Shown: positions 1-8,869 of the stretch, in pieces
Layout of the letters: each line of letters starts with the position of its first letter
Position numbering within the stretch: position 1 is the first letter of the stretch
Source of the DNA: Chloroflexota bacterium
Lineage (GTDB): Bacteria > Chloroflexota > Anaerolineae > Aggregatilineales > Phototrophicaceae
Direction of reading: 5' to 3'
Assembly: GCA_023430545.1 (NCBI GenBank)
Contig: JAEZAF010000084.1
Span: 1 to 64,000 of the forward strand
DNA: 64,000 bases
Program-made: the position numbers and the translations under genes
The notes under the pieces: model-generated
Databases searched by the model: none
What the model was told of the DNA's origin: nothing
What the model saw: only the letters and a program-made list of their open reading frames with translations

Positions 1-54
1 ACAAATTTACCGAGCAAATGTGTTTCGGGGAAAAGCTGACTTTACAGCCACCAG

Positions 55-72
55 TTTGAAACGGTTTTCAAA
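55..72. promoter_or_regulatory. Possible LacI-type operator near the left edge
   Basis: An imperfect palindrome TTTGAAACGGTTTTCAAA lies here. Read on the minus strand, its core TGAAAACCGTTTCA matches 12 of 14 bases of the TGAAACCGGTTTCA operator found twice in the LacI locus at 23-24.6 kb. It would serve a gene to the left of the window, which cannot be seen. The match is imperfect and rests on a single site. Confidence 0.3.
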
Positions 73-122
73 CCTGAGAGCGAGAATCCCGCGTGTGCGT
101 TATACGCAGTGAGGGTAAGCGT

Positions 123-159
123 AAAAACGCCGCTGGCGCAGTTATTGCGGCAGCGGCGT
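123..159 (-). terminator. Rho-independent terminator of the metallo-hydrolase gene
   Basis: A 9-bp stem (ACGCCGCTG at 127-135 pairing with 151-159) is extended inward by a GCGC-rich pairing. On the minus strand it is followed by a run of five T (123-127). It sits about 30 bp past the stop codon at 186. Confidence 0.85.
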
Positions 160-185
160 GTGTTATGCGCTGGGGGGATGGAGGT

Positions 186-1013
186 TCAGAACACGGTCAT
201 ACGCTCTGTCGCGCGTCGTTCAGTATCGTGATCGTGGGTCGCAAGGTAGATCATGGGCATCTGCTTTGCGTAGTCGATGATGCGCTGACGGGTTTCCAGT
301 GTGACATTGGAGTTGAAGGCGGGTGCATCAAGTGTGCCGTTGAGCAGGCTGCCCTGATCGAATGAGGCATCCCCGGCGAAGAACCACGTAAAGCCGTCAT
401 GATGCAGCACCACCGACTGATGACCCATCGTATGCCCCGGCGTTGGTACGATATGCACATCCCCGGCTTTTGTCACCGGGAAGGACGCTTCAAACGGGCC
501 GACACGCTCCGGGACATAATCGATCAGTTTCGGCTTCAGCCATGACGGATACTTGGACGGAAAATCGAAATGTGCTGATCTGAACGTCTGGACGTCCTCA
601 TACTCCTTACGCGAGAAGATCACTTCCGCGTTCGGGAACTGGCTCAGTGAGCCGGTGTGATCGAAGTGGGCATGCGTCATGATGAGCCAGCGCACATCTT
701 CCGGGTTGATGCCACGCTGACGAAGCTGCGGGCCGATCTCGTTCTGTGGTGAGACGTGAAAGCGATACTGAGAGTGCCAATAGGGGCGCTGGATTGCCGG
801 GAAGTAATCCGGATCATTGACCTGCGCGGTTTCGCCCGTGTCGATCACAATCACGCCTTCGGGGTGTTCAATTGCCCAGGTGTACACCGGGATGTCGCAG
901 AATTTGGGATCAAGCAGCACGCTTGTCAGGCGGAGCGCACGGATGCGACCCTCTGATTTGACGTAACGGGTTTTCACACTCAGTACAGCCGTGTTGATGG
1001 CATGAATACGCAT
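186..1013 (-). CDS. N-acyl homoserine lactonase-like metallo-beta-lactamase fold hydrolase
   Basis: A 275-residue metallo-hydrolase. The dinuclear zinc motif THAHFDH is at residues 113-119, with further metal ligands at H194 (TPGHTMGH), D215 (AGDAS) and a C-terminal ATHDHD. The order and length fit the AiiA-type N-acyl homoserine lactonase family, which opens lactone rings. Many members have other ester or lactone substrates, so quorum quenching is only one possibility. I chose the ATG at 1013 because AGGAAGG lies just upstream and the conserved fold begins there; a longer frame to 1148 would run into the neighbouring gene. No signal peptide, so probably cytoplasmic. It is 46 bp downstream of the cyanophycinase gene on the same strand and is probably co-transcribed with it. 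Confidence 0.8.
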   Translation of the reverse strand: MRIHAINTAVLSVKTRYVKSEGRIRALRLTSVLLDPKFCDIPVYTWAIEHPEGVIVIDTGETAQVNDPDYFPAIQRPYWHSQYRFHVSPQNEIGPQLRQRGINPEDVRWLIMTHAHFDHTGSLSQFPNAEVIFSRKEYEDVQTFRSAHFDFPSKYPSWLKPKLIDYVPERVGPFEASFPVTKAGDVHIVPTPGHTMGHQSVVLHHDGFTWFFAGDASFDQGSLLNGTLDAPAFNSNVTLETRQRIIDYAKQMPMIYLATHDHDTERRATERMTVF

Positions 1014-1059
1014 CTTATTCCTTCCTGAGGTTGAGACCTGTCTGACTTCTGATGGAGTC

Positions 1060-1875
1060 TTACGAATGAGCAGCCTCACGAATGACGGGCTGGCGCTCCA
1101 CCAGATCGAAGTGATCACCATCACCCAAAACGTGCAGCCGGACGTCATAGATACTCAGCACGCCTTCCGGCTGTTCTTCCGACAGACTGGAATACGAGAT
1201 CGTGCTGCCATCGACGATATAGACCGCCCCCGAGCCAATCACACGCAGTTTCTTCTCTTTTTCCACGACGATAGCGGTATCTTCGTCGATACCGACGCCG
1301 AGATTCTTCGGGTTCTGCGCGACTGCCCCCAGCAGACGACCGATGCGCCCACGTTCGGCAAAGTGCGAGTCGATGACGACCTCACTGAGAAACCCTAATC
1401 CGGGGGCCATCCCCAATGCGGAAATCCGGCTGGACTCGTCCCCCGCGCCGGAAACCAGCATCGTCGCGGGCATCGCGGCAGCCCCGGCAGAAGTCCCGGC
1501 GATGACGGTGCCGTTCTGATACAGTTCCTGCATACACTGGAAAACGGGGGAGTCACCGATCTGGCTGGTGATGCGCAGCTGGTCACCACCTGTAAAGAAG
1601 ACGACCTTTGCATTGGTCAGGATATCGAGGTGATCCTGCTTATGAGCATCCTCACGAACGCGAATGTCGAGGACGCCGATATTTTTAACCCCCAGTTTTT
1701 TAAAGACTTTGGTATAGTCCTGCGCGATGGCTTCCGGCTCCTGTGTGGCGGCGGTGACGATCACCAGTTTGCCGCCGTTGGCTGCCTTCACCACCTCTTT
1801 CAGGATCTGGATTTCATCCTTTTTGTCCTCGTGTCCACCGATAATAATCAGCTTCCCTTTTGGCTGGGCTGTCAC
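1060..1875 (-). CDS. cphB: Cyanophycinase (first copy)
   Basis: A 271-residue S51-family serine peptidase that cuts cyanophycin (multi-L-arginyl-poly-L-aspartate) to beta-Asp-Arg dipeptides. The nucleophile motif GTSAGA has Ser at residue 129. FFTGGDQL (93-100) and the later GVGIDEDTA stretch are typical of cyanophycinase. No signal peptide, so an intracellular storage-polymer enzyme. The start is GTG at 1875, preceded by GAGGAG at good spacing; upstream in-frame residues look non-homologous. It lies in a same-strand group with a DUF2231 protein and cyanophycin synthetase, and a second cyanophycinase lies beyond the synthetase. Confidence 0.93.
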   Translation of the reverse strand: MTAQPKGKLIIIGGHEDKKDEIQILKEVVKAANGGKLVIVTAATQEPEAIAQDYTKVFKKLGVKNIGVLDIRVREDAHKQDHLDILTNAKVVFFTGGDQLRITSQIGDSPVFQCMQELYQNGTVIAGTSAGAAAMPATMLVSGAGDESSRISALGMAPGLGFLSEVVIDSHFAERGRIGRLLGAVAQNPKNLGVGIDEDTAIVVEKEKKLRVIGSGAVYIVDGSTISYSSLSEEQPEGVLSIYDVRLHVLGDGDHFDLVERQPVIREAAHS

Positions 1876-1962
1876 GGCATGCTCTCCTCTAGCTGCTGTT
1901 CCTGTTTGCTTTTCACAATGCGTTCGCCATGAATCAGGGTAAAGCCCATCCACTGCACTCCA

Positions 1963-2514
1963 TTATTCGCGCTGATCTCCGTCGAGATACTTGTGGAGCG
2001 GCGTGCTGTTGACCCCGATTTTGTCGCGATAGCTGAGTTCTCCACCCAGCATACCGGTGACACCCAGAATGCTGGCGACCAGCAGGCTCAGCCAGACATT
2101 ACGTTCCACAGGGGCGGTCGGGCTTTTCATCCGCCCCGCCAGATTGAGCGCGGTCAGCAGCAGTGCGGCGATATTGCCTGCCGCGTGCGCCTGTGCTTTT
2201 TCATTACGCTGTACGGTCGGGATTGTCAGATAATCCACTGCGCCGAACACCCCTGCCAGCAGCCCTGTCACCAGACCGCTGCCTAACAGCCAGCGTGAAT
2301 TGCGTGCCCAGAAGCGGTCACCTGTCCGAAGGTAGGCGACATCGGTGATCAGTGCGCCGACCAGTGTCGCGATCGGGAAGGGAATCAGCGACGGGTGAAT
2401 CGGATGGCCGACAATCGCAGCGGTGCTGTGGACTTCCGGCTTCGCTTCCCCGGTCTGGACTGCGTCACGGATGCCGTTCAGGGTAGGGGATTGAGTAGGG
2501 TTACGTGTTTGCAT
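1963..2514 (-). CDS. DUF2231 membrane protein
   Basis: A 183-residue integral membrane protein of the DUF2231 family, recognised by GHPIHPSLIPFPI (about residues 37-49) and four hydrophobic segments. The family has no firmly established biochemical role; some members sit near respiratory or redox genes. The start ATG has AGGAGAGAACC before it. It lies between cphB and cphA on the same strand with short gaps (87 and 35 bp), so it is probably co-expressed with cyanophycin metabolism, but nothing in the sequence shows a direct function there. Confidence 0.75.
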   Translation of the reverse strand: MQTRNPTQSPTLNGIRDAVQTGEAKPEVHSTAAIVGHPIHPSLIPFPIATLVGALITDVAYLRTGDRFWARNSRWLLGSGLVTGLLAGVFGAVDYLTIPTVQRNEKAQAHAAGNIAALLLTALNLAGRMKSPTAPVERNVWLSLLVASILGVTGMLGGELSYRDKIGVNSTPLHKYLDGDQRE

Positions 2515-2549
2515 GGTTCTCTCCTGTCTGATCTCAGTTCGCCTGCGTC

Positions 2550-5231
2550 TTAGGATTCGAGTTCTCCGATGGGACGGGTGAGAGGTGCTTCACAGATCGC
2601 ATCTTCCGTCGCGGAGCGTGCGAAGCTGTGCAGCATCTCGATGGTTTCATCGACGATATCCGCCGTAACGATCAGGCGGTCGCCGGCCTTGACCTGCTGC
2701 CATGCGCGGTGAAGCGCTGCTTCCTGATCGACGACGATCTCACAGGAAGTCCCCGCTGGCAGGCTGCTGCACATCAGCTTCGGGACTTCGTTCTGCTCAC
2801 GGTCGCGGCGGTCGTATGAGTCATGCAGCACATAAGCATCGACATAGCCGACGGTCGCCCCGATGGTCGCGGTGATGTCTTCATCGCGGCGGTCTCCGGG
2901 CAGGGTGGCGATCATCACGGTACGACGATCACCCAGCGCTTTGACGGCGGTCATCAGGGCCTTCATCGCACCTTCGTTGTGACCATAGTCCAGCACCACC
3001 TGTACGCCGCTCAGTTCGACGACATTGAAGCGCCCCGGCGTCATCTGGAAGTCGGTTTTGAAGGTCGACAGGCCGCGTGCGATCATGGCCGGATTCAGGC
3101 CTGCGCCCCATGCAGCCGCCACTGCCGCCAGCGCATTCGCTACCTGAAACTCGATTGCGCCGCTGACTGTGAATGGCACCTGATCAAGATCGATCAGCTC
3201 GACACGATCTTCACCCTGTGCCATCACAATCGCGCCGTCTTCCACAAAGACGCACCAGCCGCCCTCGGCCATGTGCGCCATCGTGATCGGATTGGTTGGT
3301 TTCAGGCTGAAGTAGATTTCGCGGGCATCGGTGGCTGCGGCCATCTGTGCGACGCGGGGATCATCGGCATTGAGGACGGCGACGCCGTCACGGTCTACGG
3401 CTTCAATCACAACCTGCTTGACCTTCGCCAGTTCATCCAGTGTATGGATACCCCCCAGTCCCAGATGATCGGCGCTGACATTGGTCACGACGCCGACCTT
3501 GCAGGTATCAAAGGCCAGCCCTTCGCGCAGGATGCCGCCGCGTGCGGTTTCCAGCACGGCCACTTCGACATGCGGGTGCATCAGAATGGCATGGGCACTG
3601 CGCGGGCCGGAGCAGTCGCCGGTCATAATGCGCTCCTGCCGGATGTAGGTGCCTTCAGTCGAGGTCATCCCCACGACCCAGCGCGCTGTGTCGTACATGT
3701 GCGCGATCAGGCGGGTGACGGTTGTTTTACCGTTGGTGCCAGTGACGGCAATAATCGGGATGCGCGACGGCGTCCCCTCCGGATACAGCATCTCGATGAT
3801 CGGTCTGCCCACGTCACGCGGCTGGCCGACCGCCGGATTCAGATGCATGCGCAGGCCGGGCGCGGCGTTGACTTCGACAATCGCGCCGTTCTGCTCACTC
3901 AGCGGGCGGCTGATGTCCTCGCACAGCATGTCGATGCCAGCGACATCCAGCGCCAGAATCTGCGCCGCGAGTTCGGCCAGGCGTGCGTTATGCGGATGAA
4001 TGTCGTCAGTCACATCGGTTGCCATGCCACCGGTGGACAGGTTGCAGTTGGTGCGCAGCACGACGGTCTGACCGGATTCCGGAATCGACTCGGTGGTCAT
4101 CTGCTGCTGATCGAGTACCAGCAGGGCGGCTTCGTCCAGTTCGATGCGGGTCAGGGCGCTGCTGTGTCCGGGGCGGCGGTGCGGGTCCTGATTGACGAGC
4201 TGCACCAGTTCAGCGACGGTATGCTCACCATCGCCAACCACATGGGCGGGATCGCGGCGGGCAGCGGCAACCATCCTGCCGTTGACGACCAGCACACGGT
4301 GATCCTGCCCCCGGATATAACGCTCCACCAGTACATTACGATTAAACTGCGAAGCGATCTCGTAGGCGCGGCGGACGTCTTCTTCACTATTCAGGTTGAC
4401 GCTGACACCCTTGCCCTGATTGCCGCTTTCCGGCTTGACCACCACCGGCAGGCCAATATAGTCCGCTGCTTCCCATGCCGCATCGGATGAGCGCACCGTG
4501 CGGCCTTCTGGTACGGGTACGCCGACTGAGCTGAGCATGCGATTGGTCAGCGGCTTCTCCTGACACAATTCCACCGCGATCGAGCTGGTATTCGAGGTTT
4601 CCGAGGCCAGGATGCGCTTCTGATAGACGCCGTAGCCAAGCTGAACGAGGCTGCCGGTCGGTGTCAGACGCAGCACCGGGATATTACGCTTGCGGGCGGC
4701 GTTGACGATCGCGGCGGTACTCGGCCCAAGCCGGTAATCGTCAGCGATTTCCATCAGGCGCTCAAGCTCGGTTTCGATGTCGAACGGCGTATCATGCATG
4801 GCCGCCAGTGTCAGACGCAGGGCAGTGTCAAAGGCAGCACGGGCTGGTTCTTCTTCGCGGTACTGGATGACGACGTTATAGACGCCGCGTTCCCCGGTGC
4901 CACGCGCACGCCCGAACGAGACGCTGAAACCCATCAGCGATTGCAGCTCAATGGTGATGTGTTCGGTGATGTGAGCCAGATAGGTGCCGCGATTCAGCCG
5001 TTCGATAAATCCATCCGGACGACCGACACTGCATTCATGTTTGTGGAGGCCGGGCAGCCATGCGACCAGCCGATCTGTAAAGCCGGGGAAGGTATCGCTC
5101 GAACGATCCTCGTACTCCCCGATGTCCATTACAATGTGCATTACAGGCATATAGGCATATAAATTTGGCCCGCGCAGCACTCGTATACTTCGTACAGACA
5201 CACTGTTTGTGCTCATCTTGTTTTCCAGCAT
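2550..5231 (-). CDS. cphA: Cyanophycin synthetase
   Basis: An 893-residue ligase that builds cyanophycin from Asp and Arg using ATP. It has the family's three parts: an N-terminal region (about 1-160), an ATP-grasp domain (about 215-480, with VVVKPESGNQGKG at 263-275 and the VEVNAAPGLRMH metal/ATP segment at 452-463), and a Mur-ligase-like domain with P-loop GTNGKTT at 498-504. Length matches the usual 870-900 residues, so it appears intact. The first ATG (5231) has no clear ribosome binding site. An in-frame ATG five codons later (5216) has a GGAA-containing stretch before it and may be the true start. Cytoplasmic. Divergent from a second cyanophycinase across about 257 bp. Confidence 0.95.
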   Translation of the reverse strand: MLENKMSTNSVSVRSIRVLRGPNLYAYMPVMHIVMDIGEYEDRSSDTFPGFTDRLVAWLPGLHKHECSVGRPDGFIERLNRGTYLAHITEHITIELQSLMGFSVSFGRARGTGERGVYNVVIQYREEEPARAAFDTALRLTLAAMHDTPFDIETELERLMEIADDYRLGPSTAAIVNAARKRNIPVLRLTPTGSLVQLGYGVYQKRILASETSNTSSIAVELCQEKPLTNRMLSSVGVPVPEGRTVRSSDAAWEAADYIGLPVVVKPESGNQGKGVSVNLNSEEDVRRAYEIASQFNRNVLVERYIRGQDHRVLVVNGRMVAAARRDPAHVVGDGEHTVAELVQLVNQDPHRRPGHSSALTRIELDEAALLVLDQQQMTTESIPESGQTVVLRTNCNLSTGGMATDVTDDIHPHNARLAELAAQILALDVAGIDMLCEDISRPLSEQNGAIVEVNAAPGLRMHLNPAVGQPRDVGRPIIEMLYPEGTPSRIPIIAVTGTNGKTTVTRLIAHMYDTARWVVGMTSTEGTYIRQERIMTGDCSGPRSAHAILMHPHVEVAVLETARGGILREGLAFDTCKVGVVTNVSADHLGLGGIHTLDELAKVKQVVIEAVDRDGVAVLNADDPRVAQMAAATDAREIYFSLKPTNPITMAHMAEGGWCVFVEDGAIVMAQGEDRVELIDLDQVPFTVSGAIEFQVANALAAVAAAWGAGLNPAMIARGLSTFKTDFQMTPGRFNVVELSGVQVVLDYGHNEGAMKALMTAVKALGDRRTVMIATLPGDRRDEDITATIGATVGYVDAYVLHDSYDRRDREQNEVPKLMCSSLPAGTSCEIVVDQEAALHRAWQQVKAGDRLIVTADIVDETIEMLHSFARSATEDAICEAPLTRPIGELES

Positions 5232-5488
5232 TATTTGCCGATGTGAAGTCAGTCATACGAGACAGACGCAGTAATTTTGAATTGCGCAAAATCATGCATT
5301 TGTTTACGTCAATTGTATGGTATACACAAACAGAAGTATGGGTCACTCAGCGCATTATATGATGGGTGAGAAGTAGACCTTTTTGTATAATGAGAAGTGA
5401 GCATAGAACCTGAACGGGTGATATAAGCTCACCTGCTCATTACCCATGCTGCTGTTGAATAAGCCTCCTCAGTCAGCATATACGATGC
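5232..5488. promoter_or_regulatory. Divergent promoter region between cphA and the second cyanophycinase
   Basis: This AT-rich gap must carry promoters for both directions. A TATAAT lies on the plus strand at 5386-5391 and another on the minus strand at 5354-5359. Neither has a convincing -35 hexamer at standard spacing, so exact promoters are not assigned. Confidence 0.4.
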
Positions 5489-6337
5489 ATGTTATTGCCT
5501 GAATTTCAGGCGGGAGAGTTAACCTTGCGCACAGGGATATTGATGCCGATTGGCGGCGCGGAATCCAAGATCGGCCAGCGTATCGTGCTGACGCGCTTTA
5601 TCGAACTGTGCGGCACATCATCGGCGCGGATTGTCGTCATCCCGGCTGCGTCCGGCTTCGCGGCTGAAACCGGTCAGGTCTACTGCCGCACTTTCAGCGA
5701 ACTCGGTGCACGCCACGTGGAATGCCTGCACATCCATGACCGTCAGCAGGCCAGAGATCCGATGACCGCCGCCCTGCTTCAGCATGCCGACGGCATCTTC
5801 CTGACCGGCGGCGATCAGCTCAAGCTGATGTCGCTGATCGGCGGGACAGAGCTGGCCGCTGCCCTTCACGACTGCCATGCGAGAGGCGTTCCCATCGCTG
5901 GCACCAGCGCGGGCGCATCCGCCATGAGCCGCCAGATGATCGCCTTTGGACGCAGCGGTGCGCGACCGTCGCAGCGGATGGTGCAGCTTGCGTCAGGTCT
6001 GGGCCTCAGCCCGTTTATTATCGACCAGCATTTTTCGCAGCGTGACCGCCTCGGTCGGCTGCTGACGGCGGTTGCACTCAACCCCGGCATGATTGGGGTG
6101 GGTATCGATGAAGATACCGCCCTGATGATGTCACCGTCCGGCCAGTGTGAGGTGATCGGCGCTGGCGCGGTAACGGTGGTCGATGGCCGGAACATTGGCT
6201 TCACCGATATTTATGCTGCCAAACGTCACGATCCGGTTGTGGTCGAGGGTGTGGATGTCCGCCGCCTGCAAGCGGGTGAGCATTTCAATCCCGATGCTTA
6301 TGTGACCTACGACTTCCAGAAACGGAATGTGAGTTAA
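5489..6337 (+). CDS. cphB: Cyanophycinase (second copy)
   Basis: A 282-residue S51-family cyanophycinase and paralogue of the enzyme at 1060-1875. It has IFLTGGDQL, the nucleophile motif GTSAGASAM (Ser at residue 140) and GVGIDEDTA. It would release beta-Asp-Arg from cyanophycin in the cytoplasm. The ATG at 5489 has no ribosome binding site. A TTG at 5525 is preceded by GGGAG at ideal spacing and would give 270 residues, almost the length of the first copy; that may be the real start. Divergent from cphA, so the two storage enzymes can be controlled separately from synthesis. Confidence 0.9.
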   Translation: MLLPEFQAGELTLRTGILMPIGGAESKIGQRIVLTRFIELCGTSSARIVVIPAASGFAAETGQVYCRTFSELGARHVECLHIHDRQQARDPMTAALLQHADGIFLTGGDQLKLMSLIGGTELAAALHDCHARGVPIAGTSAGASAMSRQMIAFGRSGARPSQRMVQLASGLGLSPFIIDQHFSQRDRLGRLLTAVALNPGMIGVGIDEDTALMMSPSGQCEVIGAGAVTVVDGRNIGFTDIYAAKRHDPVVVEGVDVRRLQAGEHFNPDAYVTYDFQKRNVS

Positions 6338-6365
6338 AGAGTCGTTTCGGGTACACCTATGAAGA

Positions 6366-7031
6366 CTATGGACGCGGCAAGGTCGCGCCGTTCATGATAT
6401 CGAGGATGTGCTGGACGACATCGCGCAGCAGCAGAGTCATGAAGTTTTCAGCGGGGCAGGTGTACTGACGGTCCATCACGGCGAATATCCCCTGTGGCGT
6501 GATCACCGCCATACCGACTCGTCCATAAGCGTATTCGATCACACGCACACCCCAAACCTCGTCGCCCTGTGGATAACCGTAGATTTTCGGCGAGACGATC
6601 ACCGAGGACATCAGCCATTCGTGATGAACCTCATCAAAAGTGGGCAGCGGCTGGCCGCGCATCCGCGCATGGGTACAGCGCTGAAACAGCAGATAGCAGA
6701 CCTGTCCCAATCCATTGACCGCGTAGTCGATTTCCTCTGGCTTGAGGCCGATGTGCGGGTTGACTTCCACGAGCAGCCTGCGAAATGCGATCTGCAAAGT
6801 CACGGAGAGCGATGACCAGCCCGACGGAGGGAAGCCATCAGGCAGGGTCTCCAATAGGGCCTGCCGGACGTATGCCAGTTCGCTGTTCGCGCCTTTGATG
6901 GAGCCGAGGCCGGTGAAGTCCTTCGGCTGAAACCATGCGATGCTGAAGGACTCCGGCAGGCCGAGCTGTGCGCGGAAGTCCTTCAGAGCGATGAAGTCAT
7001 GCGCTGTGCCGTCGATGGTGATCGAAATCAT
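6366..7031 (-). CDS. Conserved hypothetical protein, 221 residues
   Basis: I do not recognise this protein. It is soluble with no signal peptide or membrane segment and has a mixed hydrophobic pattern suggesting a compact alpha/beta fold. It opens with a beta-strand-like ISITIDG stretch. Convergent with the second cyanophycinase (28 bp between stops). The ATG at 7031 has no obvious ribosome binding site. The coding pattern is convincing but function is unknown. Confidence 0.65.
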   Translation of the reverse strand: MISITIDGTAHDFIALKDFRAQLGLPESFSIAWFQPKDFTGLGSIKGANSELAYVRQALLETLPDGFPPSGWSSLSVTLQIAFRRLLVEVNPHIGLKPEEIDYAVNGLGQVCYLLFQRCTHARMRGQPLPTFDEVHHEWLMSSVIVSPKIYGYPQGDEVWGVRVIEYAYGRVGMAVITPQGIFAVMDRQYTCPAENFMTLLLRDVVQHILDIMNGATLPRP

Positions 7032-7206
7032 GAGGGGCGTGTCCTGTCAGCGGATTGCTGTCTGGCGGTGCGATACAGCAGGGTAACCGGATTATAGCTC
7101 TTTCGGCTAGTCCAAATTGCATCAACTGACCTATATGCGATGGCCCTTTTCCGGCTACTATGCGCAAATGATAAATGGACCGAACTGCTGAAAAGAGGGA
7201 TGAATC

Positions 7207-7581
7207 ATGAAAATCCTGTCTCCTGAAGCGCACGGTGTGCTGGATTATGCGACAGCGGCAGGCATGCTGCTGTTACCGGAAGTACTGGAAGTATCCGAGG
7301 ACAGCCAGCGCGCATCATGGGTACTGCGTGTCTCCGGTGCGGCGATCCTCGTGCAGGCCCTGATGACCAATTACAAACTGGGTGTCGCCCGGGTTCTGCC
7401 GTTCAGAATGCATCTGGGTAATGACTTTGTGCTCTCCACCGGGCTGGCGCTTGCGCCGTTTCTGCTCGGATTCCGCAACGAACGGCGTCCGAAGACGTGG
7501 CTGCCGCATCTGCTGTTCGGGATTTACGCCTTCGCCACTACCCTGATCACAGACGGCAGCAAATCACGCAGCGCGGACTAA
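7207..7581 (+). CDS. Small membrane protein, 124 residues
   Basis: A small integral membrane protein with about four hydrophobic segments (near residues 12-25, 40-52, 72-87 and 98-112), resembling the SPW-repeat or DoxX-sized membrane proteins often annotated as hypothetical. The start ATG has AGAGGGA upstream. It stands alone between a divergent gene and a terminator at 7690. No function can be inferred from sequence or neighbours. Confidence 0.6.
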   Translation: MKILSPEAHGVLDYATAAGMLLLPEVLEVSEDSQRASWVLRVSGAAILVQALMTNYKLGVARVLPFRMHLGNDFVLSTGLALAPFLLGFRNERRPKTWLPHLLFGIYAFATTLITDGSKSRSAD

Positions 7582-7689
7582 CGATCGCAGGTTGAGGCAA
7601 ACGGTTGCTGCACCAGATATCACAGTCGGATGCCGGATGAGTCACTCGGAGATCCACACAACAGTCACACTGCCGCGCTTTTGAAATAA

Positions 7690-7728
7690 ATGTCCGCACC
7701 TGAAAAGCCGTCGGACATCCTCTTTTTC
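7690..7728 (+). terminator. Rho-independent terminator
   Basis: ATGTCCG (7690-7696) pairs with CGGACAT (7712-7718), followed by CCTCTTTTT. It lies about 110 bp after the small membrane protein gene and before the flavin oxidoreductase gene. Confidence 0.7.
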
Positions 7729-7740
7729 AGCCTATGGGAG

Positions 7741-7758
7741 GGTGGGATATTCCCGCCC
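7741..7758. repeat. GC-rich palindrome of the dispersed GGCGGGAT...CCCGCC family
   Basis: GGTGGGATATTCCCGCCC is an imperfect palindrome like those at 11497, 31153, 44564 and 53710. It lies in the leader region of the flavin oxidoreductase gene. Confidence 0.6.
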
Positions 7759-7888
7759 CTGAAGAGTCGCGGCAGTACATTGGCGCACCCATCTGAGAGA
7801 TTTCGAGGTGGAACAGCCCCTTATCTCCTCCTGTGACACCGGCACAGTGACTTTTATCAACATCCCACCACATGAAAAGGCAGAAGAT

Positions 7889-8857
7889 ATGGCACAGATT
7901 GGTTATCATGCCTCGCATGAGCAGTACAATCCAAAGGAACTGCTGAATTACGTCCAGCTTGCGGAAAAGGCTGGATTTCAGGCCGCCATGTGCTCCGACC
8001 ATTTCACTCCGTGGAGCGAACGTCAGGGCCAGAGTGGATTTGCATGGTCATGGCTGGGCGCGGCATTACAGGCGACTTCGAATGTGAGCTTTGGCATGGT
8101 CAATGCACCGGGCCAGCGCTATCACCCGGCCATTATCGCCCAGGCCGTTGCGACACTGGCTGTGATGTTCCCCGGGCGTGTATGGTGCGCCTTTGGCAGC
8201 GGCCAGTACATGAACGAGCACATTACCGGCGAGGGCTGGATCAACAAGCCGGATCGTAATGCACGCCTGCTGGAATGCGTCGAGGTCATCCGTGCGCTGT
8301 GGCGCGGGGAAACGGTGTCATTTCAGGGGAAATACATCACCGTCGATGAGGCGAAACTCTACAGCCGTCCCGACGAACCCCCGATGATCTTCGGCGCGGC
8401 CATCACACCAGAGACAGCGGAATGGGTCGGAAGCTGGGCGGATGGGATCATCACCGTCTATAAACCCTATGAGAAGCAGAAGCAGTTCGTCGAAGCGTTC
8501 CATAAGGGCGGCGGAAAGGGCAAGCCAATGCTGCTTCAGGCGCAGACATCCTACGCCCGTACCGAGAAGGAAGCGCTGGCCGGGGCACATGACCAGTGGC
8601 GGAACAACATTCTGGCAAGCCGCGTGCTGACCGAACTGCGCATGCCGAACCAGTTCGATACACTGGGCGAGCTGATTCGCCCGGAAGACCTCGAAGGCCA
8701 TATCCGCATCTCATCAGACCCGAAACAGCATATCGAATGGCTTCAGCAGGACATCGAACTCGGCTTCGATCGGATTTACGTGCATAACGTCAATCGCGAT
8801 CAGGAGCGGTTTATCGAAACCTTTGGCGAAAAGGTACTTCCCGCCTTACAGCGGTGA
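7889..8857 (+). CDS. LLM-class flavin oxidoreductase (TIGR03885-like, probable non-F420)
   Basis: A 322-residue protein of the luciferase-like monooxygenase fold. The N-terminal IGYHASHEQ, CSDHFTPW and FGSGQYMNEH segments fit the TIGR03885 subfamily, described as a probable non-F420 flavin-dependent oxidoreductase. The substrate is unknown. I chose the ATG at 7889 because the conserved barrel begins at AQIGYHAS; an upstream frame to 7808 adds non-homologous residues. It is 12 bp upstream of the GH63-like gene on the same strand, so the two are almost certainly one operon. No signal peptide. Confidence 0.8.
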   Translation: MAQIGYHASHEQYNPKELLNYVQLAEKAGFQAAMCSDHFTPWSERQGQSGFAWSWLGAALQATSNVSFGMVNAPGQRYHPAIIAQAVATLAVMFPGRVWCAFGSGQYMNEHITGEGWINKPDRNARLLECVEVIRALWRGETVSFQGKYITVDEAKLYSRPDEPPMIFGAAITPETAEWVGSWADGIITVYKPYEKQKQFVEAFHKGGGKGKPMLLQAQTSYARTEKEALAGAHDQWRNNILASRVLTELRMPNQFDTLGELIRPEDLEGHIRISSDPKQHIEWLQQDIELGFDRIYVHNVNRDQERFIETFGEKVLPALQR

Positions 8858-8869
8858 TAAGGATACGCC

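Noticed and set aside
2823..4490. Long open frame opposite the cyanophycin synthetase gene
   Set aside because: It is His/Gln/Arg-rich with no recognisable domain and is fully antisense to a well-conserved gene, so it reflects codon bias.
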